This document shows, one piece after another, positions 51,676 to 59,502 of a DNA stretch of 64,000 nt. The notes under the pieces are model-generated. The model searched no databases and was not told the DNA's origin. It was given only the letters and a program-made list of their open reading frames with translations. Position numbers and translations under genes: made by a program. The DNA comes from Microvirga pudoricolor (lineage in GTDB: Bacteria > Pseudomonadota > Alphaproteobacteria > Rhizobiales > Beijerinckiaceae), in assembly GCF_016892705.1 (NCBI RefSeq), contig NZ_JAFEMB010000004.1:1-64000 (forward strand), read 5' to 3'. Numbering within the stretch: the stretch's first letter is position 1; each line of letters starts with the position of its first letter.

Positions 51676-52634
51676 GATTGTGTTCCTCCCAGGTTCTTTT
51701 CGTTGAAATGTGAGACGATGAAGTCGGCCCCCGACGCGATCATCTTGCGAGCCGCGCTGAGTTCCCGGGTCATGCGGAGACAGCCGTGGACCACGCCGGG
51801 AACGTGGTCGCAGCGGAAGGATATGCCGGAGGCTGCGAGCTTCTCGGCCAATTGAAGCGTGTCGTCGCGCAGCGGGTCGAGGCCCGCCGCCGACAGGTAC
51901 AGGGGCGGGAGGCCGCTCAGATCATGCCTCACGGGGGTGGCGAGGGACGCGGCGTCGTCGCCCTCCGGGCCCAGGAAATTCGTCCAGTACCAGCGCATGT
52001 TCACGCTGGTGAGCAGGTAGTCGCCTCCACCGAACGCGGCGTGGCTCGCGGTCGAAAAATCCGGCGCGTAGCAGCCGTAGAACAGGGCCGCCGAGGCCGG
52101 CATCGGCAGGCCGCTGTCACGGCGGGCCAGAAGGGCCGCGAGAGCCAGATTGGCGCCCGCGGAATCCCCCGCCAGGGCAATATCCCTCGCCTGAAGAGAC
52201 GCTCCCAGGCCACCATTCTCGACGAAAGCCAGGGCCGCCAGAACGTCGTCGAGGGGAGCCGGGAACGGATGTTCCGGAGCGAGGCGGTAATCGATACCGA
52301 GCACGGGCAGCCCGGCCTCGGCCGCGAGATTGCGCATCGTGCCGTCATGGGTGTCGATGGACCCGAACGTCCAGCCGCCCCCATGGACGTAAAGGATGAG
52401 TGACCGGATTGTCCCCGGGCCGGGACGGTACAGGCGGGCCCGCATCCGGTGCGCGCCCGAACCGATCGCCAGCTCGTCGGCCGCCATGGCGGGCGCGCCC
52501 TCGCTCCAGGGGATGGTGCCGGCATCCGATTGCCGGCGGGCGACATCAATGGGCAGCGTCTTGAAATCCGTCTGCGGCCCGGCCCGCATGCGGTCGAGGA
52601 TCACCTGCATGTCCGGATCCACGAAGGGCGTCAT
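51654..52634 (-). CDS. Alpha/beta hydrolase (hormone-sensitive lipase-type esterase)
   Basis: 326 residues. Oxyanion motif YVHGGGWTFGS, nucleophile Ser in GDSAGAN, acid in AAGLDPLRDD, His in GVVHGCLRM. No signal peptide, so it is cytoplasmic and could remove an ester (acetyl or acyl) from an imported sugar derivative. Gene overlaps the GntR gene by four bases and the binding protein gene by 22. Confidence 0.9.
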   Translation of the reverse strand: MTPFVDPDMQVILDRMRAGPQTDFKTLPIDVARRQSDAGTIPWSEGAPAMAADELAIGSGAHRMRARLYRPGPGTIRSLILYVHGGGWTFGSIDTHDGTMRNLAAEAGLPVLGIDYRLAPEHPFPAPLDDVLAALAFVENGGLGASLQARDIALAGDSAGANLALAALLARRDSGLPMPASAALFYGCYAPDFSTASHAAFGGGDYLLTSVNMRWYWTNFLGPEGDDAASLATPVRHDLSGLPPLYLSAAGLDPLRDDTLQLAEKLAASGISFRCDHVPGVVHGCLRMTRELSAARKMIASGADFIVSHFNEKNLGGTQSWSAATS

Positions 52635-53269
52635 GGCTGCTCCTGCGTGACGATGGTGTCGATATGGTCGCCGATGGCCTGTGCCAGGCCGCTCGCGTCG
52701 CGCGCCGCAAGGTGCTCCAGCAGGGCGTGGTGGCGGTGGGCCGTCTCGGTGAGGGGGCGTTGATGCCCCGGCGCCCAGAGCTTGGACCGGTGCGTGTGGA
52801 TTGTGCAGCGCGTCAGGATCTGCTCCAGCGCCTCGAGCCCCGACAGCTTGAACAGGGTCAGGTGGAAGGTCATGTCGAGTTCGATCAGCGTGAAGGCATC
52901 GCCCTGACGGGCGGCGTCCTCCATCTGGACGATGAGGCCGCGCAAGTCCTCCAAGGCCTCGTCGGACACGTTGCGCGCCGCCTTCAGGGCCCCGCGCACC
53001 TCGATCCGGCGCCGGATCGCGAGGGTCTCCTCGGCCTCCTCCTGGTCGAGGCGGGTCACGGTCGTGCCCCGGTGACCGGCCCGCGTGACGAGCCCGTCCT
53101 CCTGCAGCCGCAGGAGAGCCTCCCGGATCGTGCCTTGGCTGCAGCCGATCTCACGCGCCAGGCCGAGTTCAGTCAGGCCGCTGCCGGGCTGCAGTTCGTT
53201 CATCATGATGCGCCGCTTGACGGTCTCGTAAACGAGCTCGCGCGGACGCTTGATCGACACGACGTTCAT
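52631..53269 (-). CDS. GntR family transcriptional regulator (FadR/FCD subfamily)
   Basis: 212 residues. Winged helix LVYETVKRRIMMNELQPGSG with LGLAREIGCSQGTIREALLR, then an all-helical FCD domain with the metal-binding Asp/His pattern (ELDMTFHLTLF, HRHHALLEHL). First gene of the sugar operon, so probably an autoregulated repressor; a near-palindrome lies 16 bases upstream. Confidence 0.91.
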   Translation of the reverse strand: MNVVSIKRPRELVYETVKRRIMMNELQPGSGLTELGLAREIGCSQGTIREALLRLQEDGLVTRAGHRGTTVTRLDQEEAEETLAIRRRIEVRGALKAARNVSDEALEDLRGLIVQMEDAARQGDAFTLIELDMTFHLTLFKLSGLEALEQILTRCTIHTHRSKLWAPGHQRPLTETAHRHHALLEHLAARDASGLAQAIGDHIDTIVTQEQP

Positions 53270-53284
53270 GGCGCCCCTGATCGG

Positions 53285-53300
53285 TTATCAATATCGATAA
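53285..53300. promoter_or_regulatory. Candidate GntR operator
   Basis: ttatc-aatatc-gataa, palindromic at 14 of 16 positions, 16 bases upstream of the GntR start codon. Position and symmetry fit autoregulation of the sugar operon. Confidence 0.45.
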
Positions 53301-53350
53301 TGGGGGGAGCGCGTGCGGTCAATCGCAGGGAGCTGAGACTTAAGGCGTAA

Positions 53351-53395
53351 GCGAAAACGCCGGAGACAACTGGAAGGACCAGTCGCCTCCGGCGT
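53351..53395 (-). terminator. Rho-independent terminator of the TRAP permease gene
   Basis: Arms at 53357-53373 and 53379-53395 (17 bases with two mismatches, outer nine perfect: acgccggag/ctccggcgt), followed in the leftward direction by TTTTCGCTT. It lies 44 bases past the permease stop. Confidence 0.65.
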
Positions 53396-53438
53396 CATGC
53401 AGCCTGCGGCGGCAGGCGCCGCTTCCTTGTTGATCGGC

Positions 53439-55307
53439 CTACAGGTAGGCCGTCGACAGGGCCGGCACCATGGCGATGATCAGCAGGCCGACGAACAAGG
53501 CCGCGATGTAGGGCCAGATCGCGCCCATCGCCTCGTCCGGCGATACGTTGCCGATCTTGCACGCGATGTAGAACCCGACCCCGATAGGCGGCGCCATGAG
53601 GCCCACATTCATCGCCGTCACCACCACCATGGAATAGTGGATGTCGTTGATCCCGAGGTTCTTGGCGATGGGGAACATGATGGGCGCCATCAACACGATG
53701 GCGGGCAGCCCCTCGAGCACGCAGCCCAGCACCATGAACACGGCGATCGTCACCATCATGTAGGTGATCCAGCCGCCCGGCAGGTCCGTCACCATGGCGG
53801 CCATCTTGAAGGCGAAGCCGGTCTGGGTCAGCGTCCAGGCCATGGCCGAGGCGGTGCCGAGGATGATCAGGATGGCGCCGGACAGGGCGGCGGTCTCCAC
53901 CAGCATGCTGTAGATCTTGCCCGGCCGGATGCCGCCGTAGAGCACCATGCCGATGATCATGGCATAGAGCACCGCGATGGTGGACACTTCGGTGGCGGTC
54001 GCCACGCCGCCGCCGACCGCACTGCGGATGATGAACGGGAGAACGAGGGCCGGGCCTGCGACGGCCAGGGCCTTGCCGACAGCTTTCAGGGGCGCCCGGC
54101 GGATGCCCTCCATCATCTCGCCCCGCGCTTTCCAGCGCGCCAGGATGGCGAGCACGGCGAGCAGCACCATGGCGATCACGAAGCCCGAGGTGAACAGGCC
54201 CGCGATCGACACGCCCGCCACCGAGCCCAGCACGATGAGCACGATGGAGGGCGGCACCGTATCGGCCATGGCAGCGCCCGTGGCGAGCAGCGCGATCATC
54301 TCCTTGGGCTTGTGGCCACGCCGCTTCATCTCCGGGAAGAGGGCGGGCGCGACGGTGGCCATGTCGGACACTTTCGATCCCGAAATGCCGGACACGAGGA
54401 AGAGCGAGCCCAGCAGCACGTAGGACATGCCCGCCTTCACGTGACCGAGGAGCGAGGCCAGGAATTCCACGATGGCGCGGCCCATGCCGGTGGCATCCAG
54501 AATGCAGCCCAGGAACACGAAGATCGGAACGGACAGCAGGATGAGGCTCGACATGCCCTCGTCGATGCGCCCGATCATCACGATGGTGGGCATCGAACTC
54601 GTGAAGGTCAGGAATGCGAGGGCGCCCAGGCCGAAACAGAACGCGATGGGAACGCCGATGGCCAGGAAGAACGCCACGAAGCCGACGAGGAAGATGATGA
54701 TGTTGAAGTTGCCCAGGGCCGGGAGGCTCGGCGAGGCGAGCCACAGCATCCCGAGCGCCACCACGATGAACCCGACCGCGAGCCCCAGATCCTGGGCCTT
54801 CGCGCCGCGATAGGCGTCCCGCAGCGCCAGGAGCGCCATCAGGAAGATGCCGGCCGGCAGGGCCGCCGCGCGCCAGCTCATGGGAATGTTGAGGGCCGCC
54901 GACGTGATGAATGATTCCTCGACCGCGTATTCATAGGCCGGCCAGGCCATGCCGAGAAGGAAGGTCGCCACGAGCAGGGGGCCCAGGGCGCTGAAGAAGC
55001 CCCGGATTGTCTCCGGCATCATGTTGAGGAACAGCGTCAGGCGCAGGTGCTCGTTGCGGTCGATGGCGATCACGGCCCCGAGCATCGCGAGCCACAGGAA
55101 GCACATGGAGGCCGCCTCGTCGATCCAGACGATGGGCAGCGAGAGAACGTAGCGGGAGGTCACGCCCATGAGCAGCAGGCCGATGATCAGCGTGAGCAGG
55201 ACGGCCGAGACAAATTCCAGGGGCTTCAGGAGGGCCGAGCCGCTTTGCAGGCCGACCGGCGGTCCTTCCAAGTCGTCTATGTGAATACTGTCCGCTGCCG
55301 CGCTCAT
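53439..55307 (-). CDS. TRAP transporter permease, fused small (DctQ) and large (DctM) subunits
   Basis: 622 residues from the ATG at 55307, behind GGAGAGGGA; an in-frame start 24 codons earlier adds only polar residues. Residues to about 190 are the DctQ four-span unit (FVSAVLLTLIIGLLLMGVTSRY, WIDEAASMCFLWLAMLGAVI with the family's EE/A motif). A few linking spans lead to DctM: PIAFCFGLGALAFL, PIFVFLGCILDATGMGRA, SGSKVSDMATVAPALFPEM and MAPIMFPIAKNLGIND. It uses the ion gradient to import carboxylates or acid sugars. Its binding protein is encoded divergently at 56578. Confidence 0.92.
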   Translation of the reverse strand: MSAAADSIHIDDLEGPPVGLQSGSALLKPLEFVSAVLLTLIIGLLLMGVTSRYVLSLPIVWIDEAASMCFLWLAMLGAVIAIDRNEHLRLTLFLNMMPETIRGFFSALGPLLVATFLLGMAWPAYEYAVEESFITSAALNIPMSWRAAALPAGIFLMALLALRDAYRGAKAQDLGLAVGFIVVALGMLWLASPSLPALGNFNIIIFLVGFVAFFLAIGVPIAFCFGLGALAFLTFTSSMPTIVMIGRIDEGMSSLILLSVPIFVFLGCILDATGMGRAIVEFLASLLGHVKAGMSYVLLGSLFLVSGISGSKVSDMATVAPALFPEMKRRGHKPKEMIALLATGAAMADTVPPSIVLIVLGSVAGVSIAGLFTSGFVIAMVLLAVLAILARWKARGEMMEGIRRAPLKAVGKALAVAGPALVLPFIIRSAVGGGVATATEVSTIAVLYAMIIGMVLYGGIRPGKIYSMLVETAALSGAILIILGTASAMAWTLTQTGFAFKMAAMVTDLPGGWITYMMVTIAVFMVLGCVLEGLPAIVLMAPIMFPIAKNLGINDIHYSMVVVTAMNVGLMAPPIGVGFYIACKIGNVSPDEAMGAIWPYIAALFVGLLIIAMVPALSTAYL

Positions 55308-55419
55308 GGTTCCCTCTCCTGGTTTTGCCGCTTTTGGCGTTGTCTTGGCATGGTTGGGCCCAGCCTGGTTCGTTGTCATTGTGGCTCAGCTCATGGTGTT
55401 GGGGTGGTCAGTGCCTGCA

Positions 55420-56475
55420 TCACGGCAGGTTCTCCCGGAAAATCACCTCGACCCGCATGGGGTCGGGGGGCGTGTCGAGCTTGCGTCCCTCGCGCAGGTC
55501 CCGGAACAGGGATGCGCATTTGACGATGGTGTCCTCGGCGCTTTGGGTGATGACCGCGTCCATCGTCCCGTCGAGCAGTAATTCGCGGGTGTCGGACGTC
55601 AGGCCGTGGCCCACGAAGACGATGTCCTGGTCGCGGCGCGCGTCCTTAAGGGCGCGGCTGATGCCGGAGGCGCCGCCGCCGATATTGTAGATGCCGTCGA
55701 GGTCCGGATGCTGGGTGAGGAGGGCCCGCATCTGCCGGTAGTTGAGCCCTTCGTCGTCCTTGCCTTCCCGCAATCCCACCACGTGGATGTCGGGATAAAG
55801 CTCCTGAAGCAGGTCGAGAAAGCCCATCTCGCGCTCGCCATGGGCACGGTAGCTGAGGCTGCCCGCGATCATGGCGACCTTCGCGGGCCGCTTGCCGATG
55901 AAGCGCGCGAGCAGGTAGCCCGCCATGCGCCCGGCGGCGCGGTTCTCCAGGCCGAAATACGCCACCCGGCCCGGGCTCGCCACGTCGGAGATCAGGGTCG
56001 CGACGGGTTTGCCCATGGCGGCGATGCGATTGACGGCCTCGCGCACGATGGGGTGCTCGATGGCCATGAACGCGATGCCGTCCGCCGTCTTGGCATGCCG
56101 GTGCAGGGTGCGGGCGAGAAGGTCGGGGTTGAAGCTCGGGATGTATTCGACCGTGGGTTTGATCGAGAACCGCTCGAGCTGCGGCGCCATCTCGGTGACC
56201 ATGCGGCCGAGACGCGCGATGTAGCGGTTGCTGCCCTCCGGCAGGATGAAGGACACCGGAGAGAGCGGACGCACGTCCCGGGCCCGCTCGTCGCTCTCGT
56301 CCACGTAGCCCAGTTCCGCCGCCGCCTTCATGACGCGCTTGATCGTGCCGGTTTTGACCCCGGAGCGGCCGTTCAGGACGCGGTCCACGGTGGCGGTGGA
56401 CACGTCGGCGAGCCGGGCCACGTCGACGATGGTCACGCGGCGGCTCAGGGAGAGGGACTCTTCGAGAATGCTCAT
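55420..56475 (-). CDS. LacI family transcriptional regulator
   Basis: 351 residues. HTH VTIVDVARLADVSTATVDRVLNG is the LacI signature; the rest is a periplasmic-binding-type sensor (SFILPEGSNRYIARLG, GLENRAAGRMAGYLLARF, GIYNIGGGASGISRAL). Lies between the permease gene and the divergent binding protein gene, with a palindrome at its start. Likely represses the TRAP/RuBisCO-like locus until the substrate arrives. Confidence 0.92.
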   Translation of the reverse strand: MSILEESLSLSRRVTIVDVARLADVSTATVDRVLNGRSGVKTGTIKRVMKAAAELGYVDESDERARDVRPLSPVSFILPEGSNRYIARLGRMVTEMAPQLERFSIKPTVEYIPSFNPDLLARTLHRHAKTADGIAFMAIEHPIVREAVNRIAAMGKPVATLISDVASPGRVAYFGLENRAAGRMAGYLLARFIGKRPAKVAMIAGSLSYRAHGEREMGFLDLLQELYPDIHVVGLREGKDDEGLNYRQMRALLTQHPDLDGIYNIGGGASGISRALKDARRDQDIVFVGHGLTSDTRELLLDGTMDAVITQSAEDTIVKCASLFRDLREGRKLDTPPDPMRVEVIFRENLP

Positions 56476-56480
56476 TGATT

Positions 56481-56510
56481 ACATCAAAATACATCAAAAC
56501 TTTGATTTGA
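56481..56510. promoter_or_regulatory. Candidate LacI operator
   Basis: Perfect palindrome atcaaa-ac-tttgat (56493-56506), preceded by a repeated acatcaaaa (56481-56489 and 56491-56499). It lies between the LacI start (56475) and the TRAP binding protein start (56578), right for control of both directions. Confidence 0.5.
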
Positions 56511-56577
56511 CCACATCAGTATTATGACTGATTTTCCCGTTCGGAAAGAGAAAAACCATCTTTTCGGGAGGAAATTG

Positions 56578-57597
56578 ATGACGACGATCAGCAGACGGTC
56601 CATCCTGAAGGGCCTGAGCGTTGCCCCGGCTGCCGCGACCCTGTTCACGGTTCCGCGCTACGCCAAGGCGGCGGAAATCACCCTGCGCTACGGTAACAAC
56701 CTGCCCCTGAGCCATCCGCTGAACATCCGCGCCAAGGAGGCGGCGGACCGGATCGCCAAGGAAACCAATGGCCGCGTCGAGATGCTGATCTTCCCGGCGA
56801 ACCAGCTCGGCGGCGACACCGACATGCTGTCTCAGGTGCGCAACGGGGCACTCACCTTCTTCACGCCGTCCGCTCTCGTGATCGCCACCCTCGTGCCGGT
56901 GGCGGCCATCAACGCCGTGGGCTTCGCGTTCAAGGATTACAACCAGGTCTGGGCCGCCATGGACGGCCCCGTGGGCGCCTTCGTGCGCAAGGCCATCGCG
57001 GATTCCCGCCTGCATGCGCTGGAAACCATGTGGGACAACGGCTTCCGCCAGATGACCACCAGCGGCGCGCCCATCAAGGACGCGGCCGGGATGCGGGGCC
57101 TGAAGATCCGCGTGCCGGTCAGCCCCATCAGCATCTCGATGTTCTCAGGCCTCGGCGCCGCGCCGGCCAGCCTGCAATTCAGCGAGGTCTACACGGCGCT
57201 CCAGACCAAGGTGGTCGACGCGCAGGAAAACCCGCTTCCGATCATCCAGGTGGCCAAGCTCTACGAGGTGCAGACCTCCTGCGCGATGTCAAACCACATC
57301 TGGGACGGCTACTGGTTCATCGCCAACGGCCGCCAATGGTCGAGCATGCCGGCGGACGTGCAGGAGATCGTCTCCCGCGCCATCAACGAGGCGGGCCTGA
57401 AGCAGCGCCAGGACATCAAGACCCTCAACGAATCGGTCCAGGCCGACCTGCAAAGCAAGGGTCTCACCTTCAACGAATGCGACACGGAAAGCTTCCGGGC
57501 CAAGCTGCGCGAGGCCGGCTTCTACAAGGAGTGGAAGCAGAAGTTCGGGCCGGAGGCCTGGGGCCACCTCGAGAGCGTGGTCGGAACGCTCGCGTAA
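56578..57597 (+). CDS. TRAP transporter substrate-binding protein (DctP family)
   Basis: 339 residues from the ATG at 56578 behind GGGAGGAAA; an earlier in-frame start would add 18 residues before the signal. Tat-type signal SRRSILKGLSVAPAAATLF. DctP hallmarks: GNNLPLSHPLNIRAKEAADRI, PANQLGGDTDMLSQVRNG, GLKIRVPVSP with the carboxylate-binding Arg, and EVYTALQTKVVDAQENP. It binds the substrate for the fused TRAP permease. Confidence 0.93.
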   Translation: MTTISRRSILKGLSVAPAAATLFTVPRYAKAAEITLRYGNNLPLSHPLNIRAKEAADRIAKETNGRVEMLIFPANQLGGDTDMLSQVRNGALTFFTPSALVIATLVPVAAINAVGFAFKDYNQVWAAMDGPVGAFVRKAIADSRLHALETMWDNGFRQMTTSGAPIKDAAGMRGLKIRVPVSPISISMFSGLGAAPASLQFSEVYTALQTKVVDAQENPLPIIQVAKLYEVQTSCAMSNHIWDGYWFIANGRQWSSMPADVQEIVSRAINEAGLKQRQDIKTLNESVQADLQSKGLTFNECDTESFRAKLREAGFYKEWKQKFGPEAWGHLESVVGTLA

Positions 57598-57629
57598 GCC
57601 GTCCGGCTCTCGCATCGCCATCGATCTCT

Positions 57630-57653
57630 GGCGCGGTTGCCCGCAGCCGCGCC
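57630..57653 (+). other. Hairpin between TRAP binding protein and VOC genes
   Basis: ggcgcggttg (57630-57639) pairs with cagccgcgcc (57644-57653), nine Watson-Crick pairs and one G-U, loop cccg. No long T-run (gttcttcgttc). Probably partial terminator or mRNA stabiliser giving more binding protein than downstream enzymes. Confidence 0.45.
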
Positions 57654-57678
57654 GTTCTTCGTTCATCAAAGGTCAAAC

Positions 57679-58218
57679 ATGAGCCGCTTCTTCGGTGAAA
57701 TCAGGCAGGCCGGATACGTCGTCGACGACATCGAGGCCGCCATGGATTATTGGACGCGCGTTCTGGGCGTCGGTCCGTTCTTCTACAAGGAGCGGGTTCC
57801 GATCGAGAATTACGTCTACCGGGGCGAGTCGCACCAGCCGCACAACTCCGTAGCGCTCGCGAATTCGGGCCCGCTGCAGATCGAGCTGATCCAGACCCGC
57901 AACGACGCGCCGTCGATGTATCGCGACTTCAAGGAGGGCGGCCATCGGGGCCTCCAGCACGTCGCCTACTGGACCGAGGATTACGACGCGGACCTGGAGC
58001 GTCTCATCGGCCAGGGCTTTGTACCCGTCATGAGCGGCGAGGTGGGCGAGCGGGGACGCTTCGTCTATTTCGACACCGAATACCACCCCGGCACCGTGAT
58101 CGAGCTCTCCGAGGTCGCAGGACCCAAGGGTAAGATGTTCGACCTGATCCGGGCGGCGTCCGAGGATTGGGACGGGCAGGATCCCGTGCGCCCGTTCCCG
58201 GATCTCTCCAAGCTCTGA
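57679..58218 (+). CDS. VOC family protein
   Basis: 179 residues from the ATG at 57679, behind AAAGG. Two vicinal-oxygen-chelate modules: QAGYVVDDIEAAMDYWTRVLG with GPFFYKERV, then HRGLQHVAYWTEDYDADLERL with the metal-site His, and PGTVIELSEVAG with the Glu. Resembles methylmalonyl-CoA-epimerase/glyoxalase-4 type members. It sits between the binding protein and the RuBisCO-like protein gene (six bases before it), so it likely acts in the same pathway, perhaps on a keto-sugar acid; its reaction is not known to me. Confidence 0.86.
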   Translation: MSRFFGEIRQAGYVVDDIEAAMDYWTRVLGVGPFFYKERVPIENYVYRGESHQPHNSVALANSGPLQIELIQTRNDAPSMYRDFKEGGHRGLQHVAYWTEDYDADLERLIGQGFVPVMSGEVGERGRFVYFDTEYHPGTVIELSEVAGPKGKMFDLIRAASEDWDGQDPVRPFPDLSKL

Positions 58219-58224
58219 GGGACC

Positions 58225-59487
58225 ATGTCGGACCAGCATTACGAGGCCACCTACCTCATTGAGACGCCCCTGCCGCTTGAGAAAGTGGCGGAGGTGATGG
58301 CGGGCGAGCAATCCTGCGGCACCTTCACCCGGGTGGAGGGCGAGACCGACGAGTTGCGCGCCCGCGCGCGGGCCGAGGTCGTGTCCTTGCGCGATCTGGG
58401 CGAGGTCGAGCCCTCCATGCACAGCGCGTGGCTCGACCGGAAGGGACTGGCAGGCCGCTCGCGCCGGGGCGAGGTGACGATCCGCTTTCCCGTGGCCAAT
58501 GTGGGCGTCAATCTCTCGACGCTCGCCGCCACGGTGGCCGGAAACCTGTTCGACCTCGGCGAGGTTACGGGCCTTCGCCTGGAAGCCCTGAGACTGCCGG
58601 GCGCCTACCGCAAGCAATACCCACTGCCGCCCCATGGCGTGGCCGGAACGCGCCGCCTGACCGGCGTCGGGCAGGGCGCGCTCGTCGGCTCGATCATCAA
58701 GCCGAATGTGGGCCTGTCGGCGGACGAGACGGGGGCCCTCGTGGCGCGCCTGTGCGAGGCGGGGCTCGATTTCATCAAGGACGACGAGATCTCGGCCAAT
58801 CCGGCGCATGCGCCCTTGCAGGCCCGCATCCCGGCCGTGATGGCGGCGGTGCGCCGCCACCGGGACCGCACCGGCAAGAACGTCATGGTGGCCTTCAACA
58901 TCACGGACGAGACCGACGCCATGCGCCGCCACGCCGATCTGGTGGCGAAGGAGGGCGGGTCCTGCGTGATGGCGAGCCTCAACTGGTGTGGGTTCTCCGG
59001 CATCGAGACCCTGCGCCGTAGCACCGATCTTGTCCTGCACGGACACCGCAACGGCTACGGCGCCCTGTCGCGCCATCCGGCGCTGGGCATTGGCTATCTG
59101 GCCTATCAGACCCTGTGGCGGCTCGCGGGCGTGGACCACATGCACGTGCACGGCCTCGGCGGAAAGTTCGCCCAGGAGGATGCCGAGGTCGTGGCGAGCG
59201 CAAGGGATTGCCTCACGCCGCTCTGCGACGTGGACGACAGGGTCATGCCGGCCTTCTCGTCCGGCCAATGGGCCGGAACCGTGGAAGAGACCTTCCGGGC
59301 CACCGGCACCTCCGACCTGCTGTTCATGGCGGGCGGCGGGATCATGGCGCATCCCGGCGGTCCGGCCGAGGGCGTCGCGAGCATCCGCGAGGCCTGGCGG
59401 GCCGTGGAGGCAGGCGAGAGCCTCGACGAGGCGCGGGCGCGCCACAAGAGCCTTGCCGACGCCTATACGTTCTTCGGCAAGCATTAG
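58225..59487 (+). CDS. RuBisCO-like protein (form IV), candidate 3-oxo-isoapionate-4-phosphate-processing enzyme
   Basis: 420 residues, RuBisCO large-subunit fold. Aligned by eye with spinach RuBisCO, most active-site residues remain: Glu60 (here Glu28 in AGEQSCGTF), Asn123 (Asn107), Lys175 (Lys159 in IIKPNVGLS), carbamylated Lys201 with Asp203 and Glu204 (FIKDDE, 184-188), His294/Arg295 (274-275), His327 (His309), loop-6 Lys334 (Lys314), Ser379 (Ser346) and the phosphate-binding GGG (370-372). Thr173 and Lys177 are Ile157 and Asn161, so true carboxylase activity is unlikely. Followed by a DUF1537 kinase, it matches the pair known from D-apionate breakdown, where the kinase product is decarboxylated or cleaved by an RLP (OiaX or OiaT). 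No apionate oxidoisomerase gene is in the window. Confidence 0.88.
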   Translation: MSDQHYEATYLIETPLPLEKVAEVMAGEQSCGTFTRVEGETDELRARARAEVVSLRDLGEVEPSMHSAWLDRKGLAGRSRRGEVTIRFPVANVGVNLSTLAATVAGNLFDLGEVTGLRLEALRLPGAYRKQYPLPPHGVAGTRRLTGVGQGALVGSIIKPNVGLSADETGALVARLCEAGLDFIKDDEISANPAHAPLQARIPAVMAAVRRHRDRTGKNVMVAFNITDETDAMRRHADLVAKEGGSCVMASLNWCGFSGIETLRRSTDLVLHGHRNGYGALSRHPALGIGYLAYQTLWRLAGVDHMHVHGLGGKFAQEDAEVVASARDCLTPLCDVDDRVMPAFSSGQWAGTVEETFRATGTSDLLFMAGGGIMAHPGGPAEGVASIREAWRAVEAGESLDEARARHKSLADAYTFFGKH

Positions 59488-59502
59488 GGACGGGAGACAG
59501 CC

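Noticed and set aside
53397..54914. A 505-codon open frame on the + strand opposite the TRAP permease
   Set aside because: His/Arg/Asp-rich antisense frame opposite a membrane protein gene; no ribosome site or motif.
58225..59487. A genuine CO2-fixing RuBisCO
   Set aside because: Thr173 and Lys177 equivalents are replaced, there is no small subunit or phosphoribulokinase gene, and the context is catabolic.
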